Shown piece after piece: positions 30,001 to 33,000 of a stretch of DNA of 64,000 nt; positions within the stretch are counted from its first letter, which is position 1; each line of letters starts with the position of its first letter. The notes beneath the pieces are model-generated. The model was not told where the DNA came from. It was given only the letters and a program-made list of their open reading frames with translations, and searched no databases. Location of the stretch: the NCBI GenBank assembly GCA_026196875.1, contig JAPHTP010000017.1:1-64000 (forward strand), in the 5' to 3' direction. The DNA is from Kangiellaceae bacterium. GTDB lineage: Bacteria; Pseudomonadota; Gammaproteobacteria; Enterobacterales; Kangiellaceae. Made by a program: the position numbers and the translations under genes.

Positions 30001-33000
30001 GGCTGGCTTACTAGGTACTCTAAAACTATGAGTCAAATATTCCGCGTTTGCATTTGCTGCCTGAGCCTCTGTACCCGAGAAGTACTTACTGTCAATTTCT
30101 CCACTAACCGTATTTCTAATAAACATAGAAACACTGTTTAACTTCGAGTCATCACTGGCCGAAGCTACCAGGGTAAAGCTCTCGCCTTCAATTAACTTGG
30201 TGCCATTGGCAGGAGCTCTAATATCAACTACTGGTGGCTTTTCGCTTTCAACTTCAAATTCCCATATGGTCGTTGCTTGTCTATTGTTGACATCAACAAC
30301 GGTTATATTAAATTCAATACTAGTTGCATCTTCAGGGATCGTATAATCAAACGAGTGAGTGTATTGTTTTCCTTCGGGTTTGAGGTCAAGTAAAGTGTCT
30401 TGCTTAATATCAGTGACGAGCAAAGCGCTTAAACCACTGTTGTCTTTTGCAGCAACTTTAAATACATATGTTCTTTGTTGGTAAAGAATACTGCCCAGGG
30501 TAGGCGAAGTGATATTTCCGATCGGATCCTGATCGTCCAATTTGATCGAAGTAGTCTGGTCAACTGCATCCGACTGCTGCGCCTGACTGTCAGAGACCCT
30601 AACCGAAGCCGTTAAGGATTGCTCTTGATTTAAAATATCAAAGTTGGCCAGATCTATTTCAAACTGGACATTTTGAATTTTACCGACCACTAATCCATTA
30701 GCGCTAGTTCTGGTTTCAGTATGAATTGGAGTCGCCGCACCATTAAGGAAATATTCAACGGTGATCTCTTCAATGCCTTTGTCGTCTTCAGCAGTTACAT
30801 TTAACTTAACAACATCTTTGTTAAAATAGTTTGATTGTAAAAATGAGACCGATTTAACGACTGGAATGTCGTCATTGATAACGCCAATGATTCTATCTTC
30901 TTTACTGTAATTGCCGGCTTCATCATAAACGGTCACTGAAATTGGGTAACTATCGTAAGCTACGTCAGGCAAATCTAAAAACTCTGGGATCTGAACCAAT
31001 AGCAATGCGGAGTACGCATTGATTGCGCCTGGTACGGATTGTAGTCTGAAGTCATCGCCTGATACTTTATCGAGTGGATCACCTGTCAGTACATAGCGTG
31101 GTCCTTCTTTACGCACACCGGTAATTTCAGCGCTGGTTGCCCCCACATTGTCATAGCCAGCTATCTTAACGATGGTTTCGCTCAGCTCTACCACCTCGCT
31201 GATATTATTTTCGCCCGAGACATTGCTGACTTCAGGCGAAACAATATTTAGAACCGGCCGCTCTTCATCATTACCTAAAGTGACATTAACCGTTTGGCTT
31301 TTCGAACTTTGATTTTTGCTGTCAGTGGCAATCGCATAAATTAACAACGCTTGCTCTTGAACGTTATTTGATTGAGTTTCATAAACAACAGAATATGGCG
31401 AGCGGTAATCGCTTCCAATCAGCCTATCATTGACATAAAAGTCGACTTTTTCGACGCTTAAGTCATCACTTGCATCAGCTCTGATTTCAATCGGTAATCC
31501 ACCGACCCAACTTGAACCTTCGATCGGATTAGTGATCCCGATACTTGGTGCTTGATCGGCTTTAACTGGAATTCGTACAGGTTCTGATTGAGAAACAACT
31601 TTGTGAAAATCGGTGACACGGGTGTAAAGCTCTAAGGTTTCACCGAGATGCTCTTCGATAATCGGTAAGTCAAAATGAACGGTTGCCGAACCATAAAAGA
31701 AACTACCATTACCAATCTCTTCTAAGTTCTTATGATTAATGGTTTGTACTAGTGCACCATTAACGAATAATGAGACGTCTGTGCCCGCGGCTAGCGTATC
31801 ATCAGAAATAGTCGCCGATACTCTTAAAGTTTGACCAACTGTCGCATTGGAACCAGCTGTTGGACTATCAACTTTACTGGTTGGCGGTTGATTCTTAAGA
31901 ATTCTGATCAGTTTGGTCGGGGCATTTTCTTGAGCGCCGGCAAAATGTACGATGGCACTAATGGCCGCTGAGGTTTCATCAAGTGACGACGATTTGGTTT
32001 TACCGCTGTATTTCCAAACTTCGTACAAATACTCAACAGTCTCACCATTTGATTGTAAGACCTCTCGAACTTCAAATCCTTTAAATAGCGATTGGCCTTC
32101 TTTTACCCCGTCCCAGAAATATTCGACCCGGGTGATCCCGGATTTATCTTCGAGTTGTTCAGGTTCGGAGACATCGCCAAGGTTATAAGAAACCGAATAA
32201 ACTATAGGACTATCTTCGACAAAACGCTGGTTATCAACCGGTAATTCAAAGGTGTAGTCGGGGAAAACTGGCGTTTCATCATTGGCGACTTTAACAATAA
32301 CTTCTTCACTTAAATTGGTTTGTCCCGCGGTATCTTGTGCGATCGCAGTGAATTTAAGTGTGGTACCAACCATTATCTCCGTGATCGGTAGTTGGAGTTC
32401 AAACGGTGCAGATTTTATGCTACCCAAACTGGTGACATCATTAAAAAACTTAACACTAGCTACGCCAACATCATCGCTAGGATGAGCGATGAGTTTGATC
32501 ACTTGTCCAGGTACAGCTTTGCTCGGAACCTCTAACTCTATCTCAGGGATCGCATCATTGGCCGTAATTGGAAGCTGCATAGAGATAGCAGGCGTATTAG
32601 TCAAATACACCTGAAGATTAATCGGGGTCGAATCATTAATTACGGCACTCGAAGAGAGTGCAGCCTCGCTATCAAGGCTTAAAATACTTTGTGCAATTTC
32701 AGGAATTCTGTAAGTAATGCTGTGCAGATTTCCGATTTGAGTTTTGGAACCATCGTCAAAAACACCTAAAACTTCAGGCAGGGGTATATGTTGGTTTAGA
32801 CGAGGAAGTTGAAAAGCTACATCTGTAGAGTAACCTTCCATTTCAAGGCTTACCAAAGTCTTGCTAAAATTAACTTCGACCGGGATACTTATTGTATCCA
32901 CACCAGGATAAGCTACCTCGATAAAGACTTGTTCGTCACCGGTTTCCTGAATTGGAAATACAATACCTGAACTGGTTACTCTTACATATTCAGTATTGGT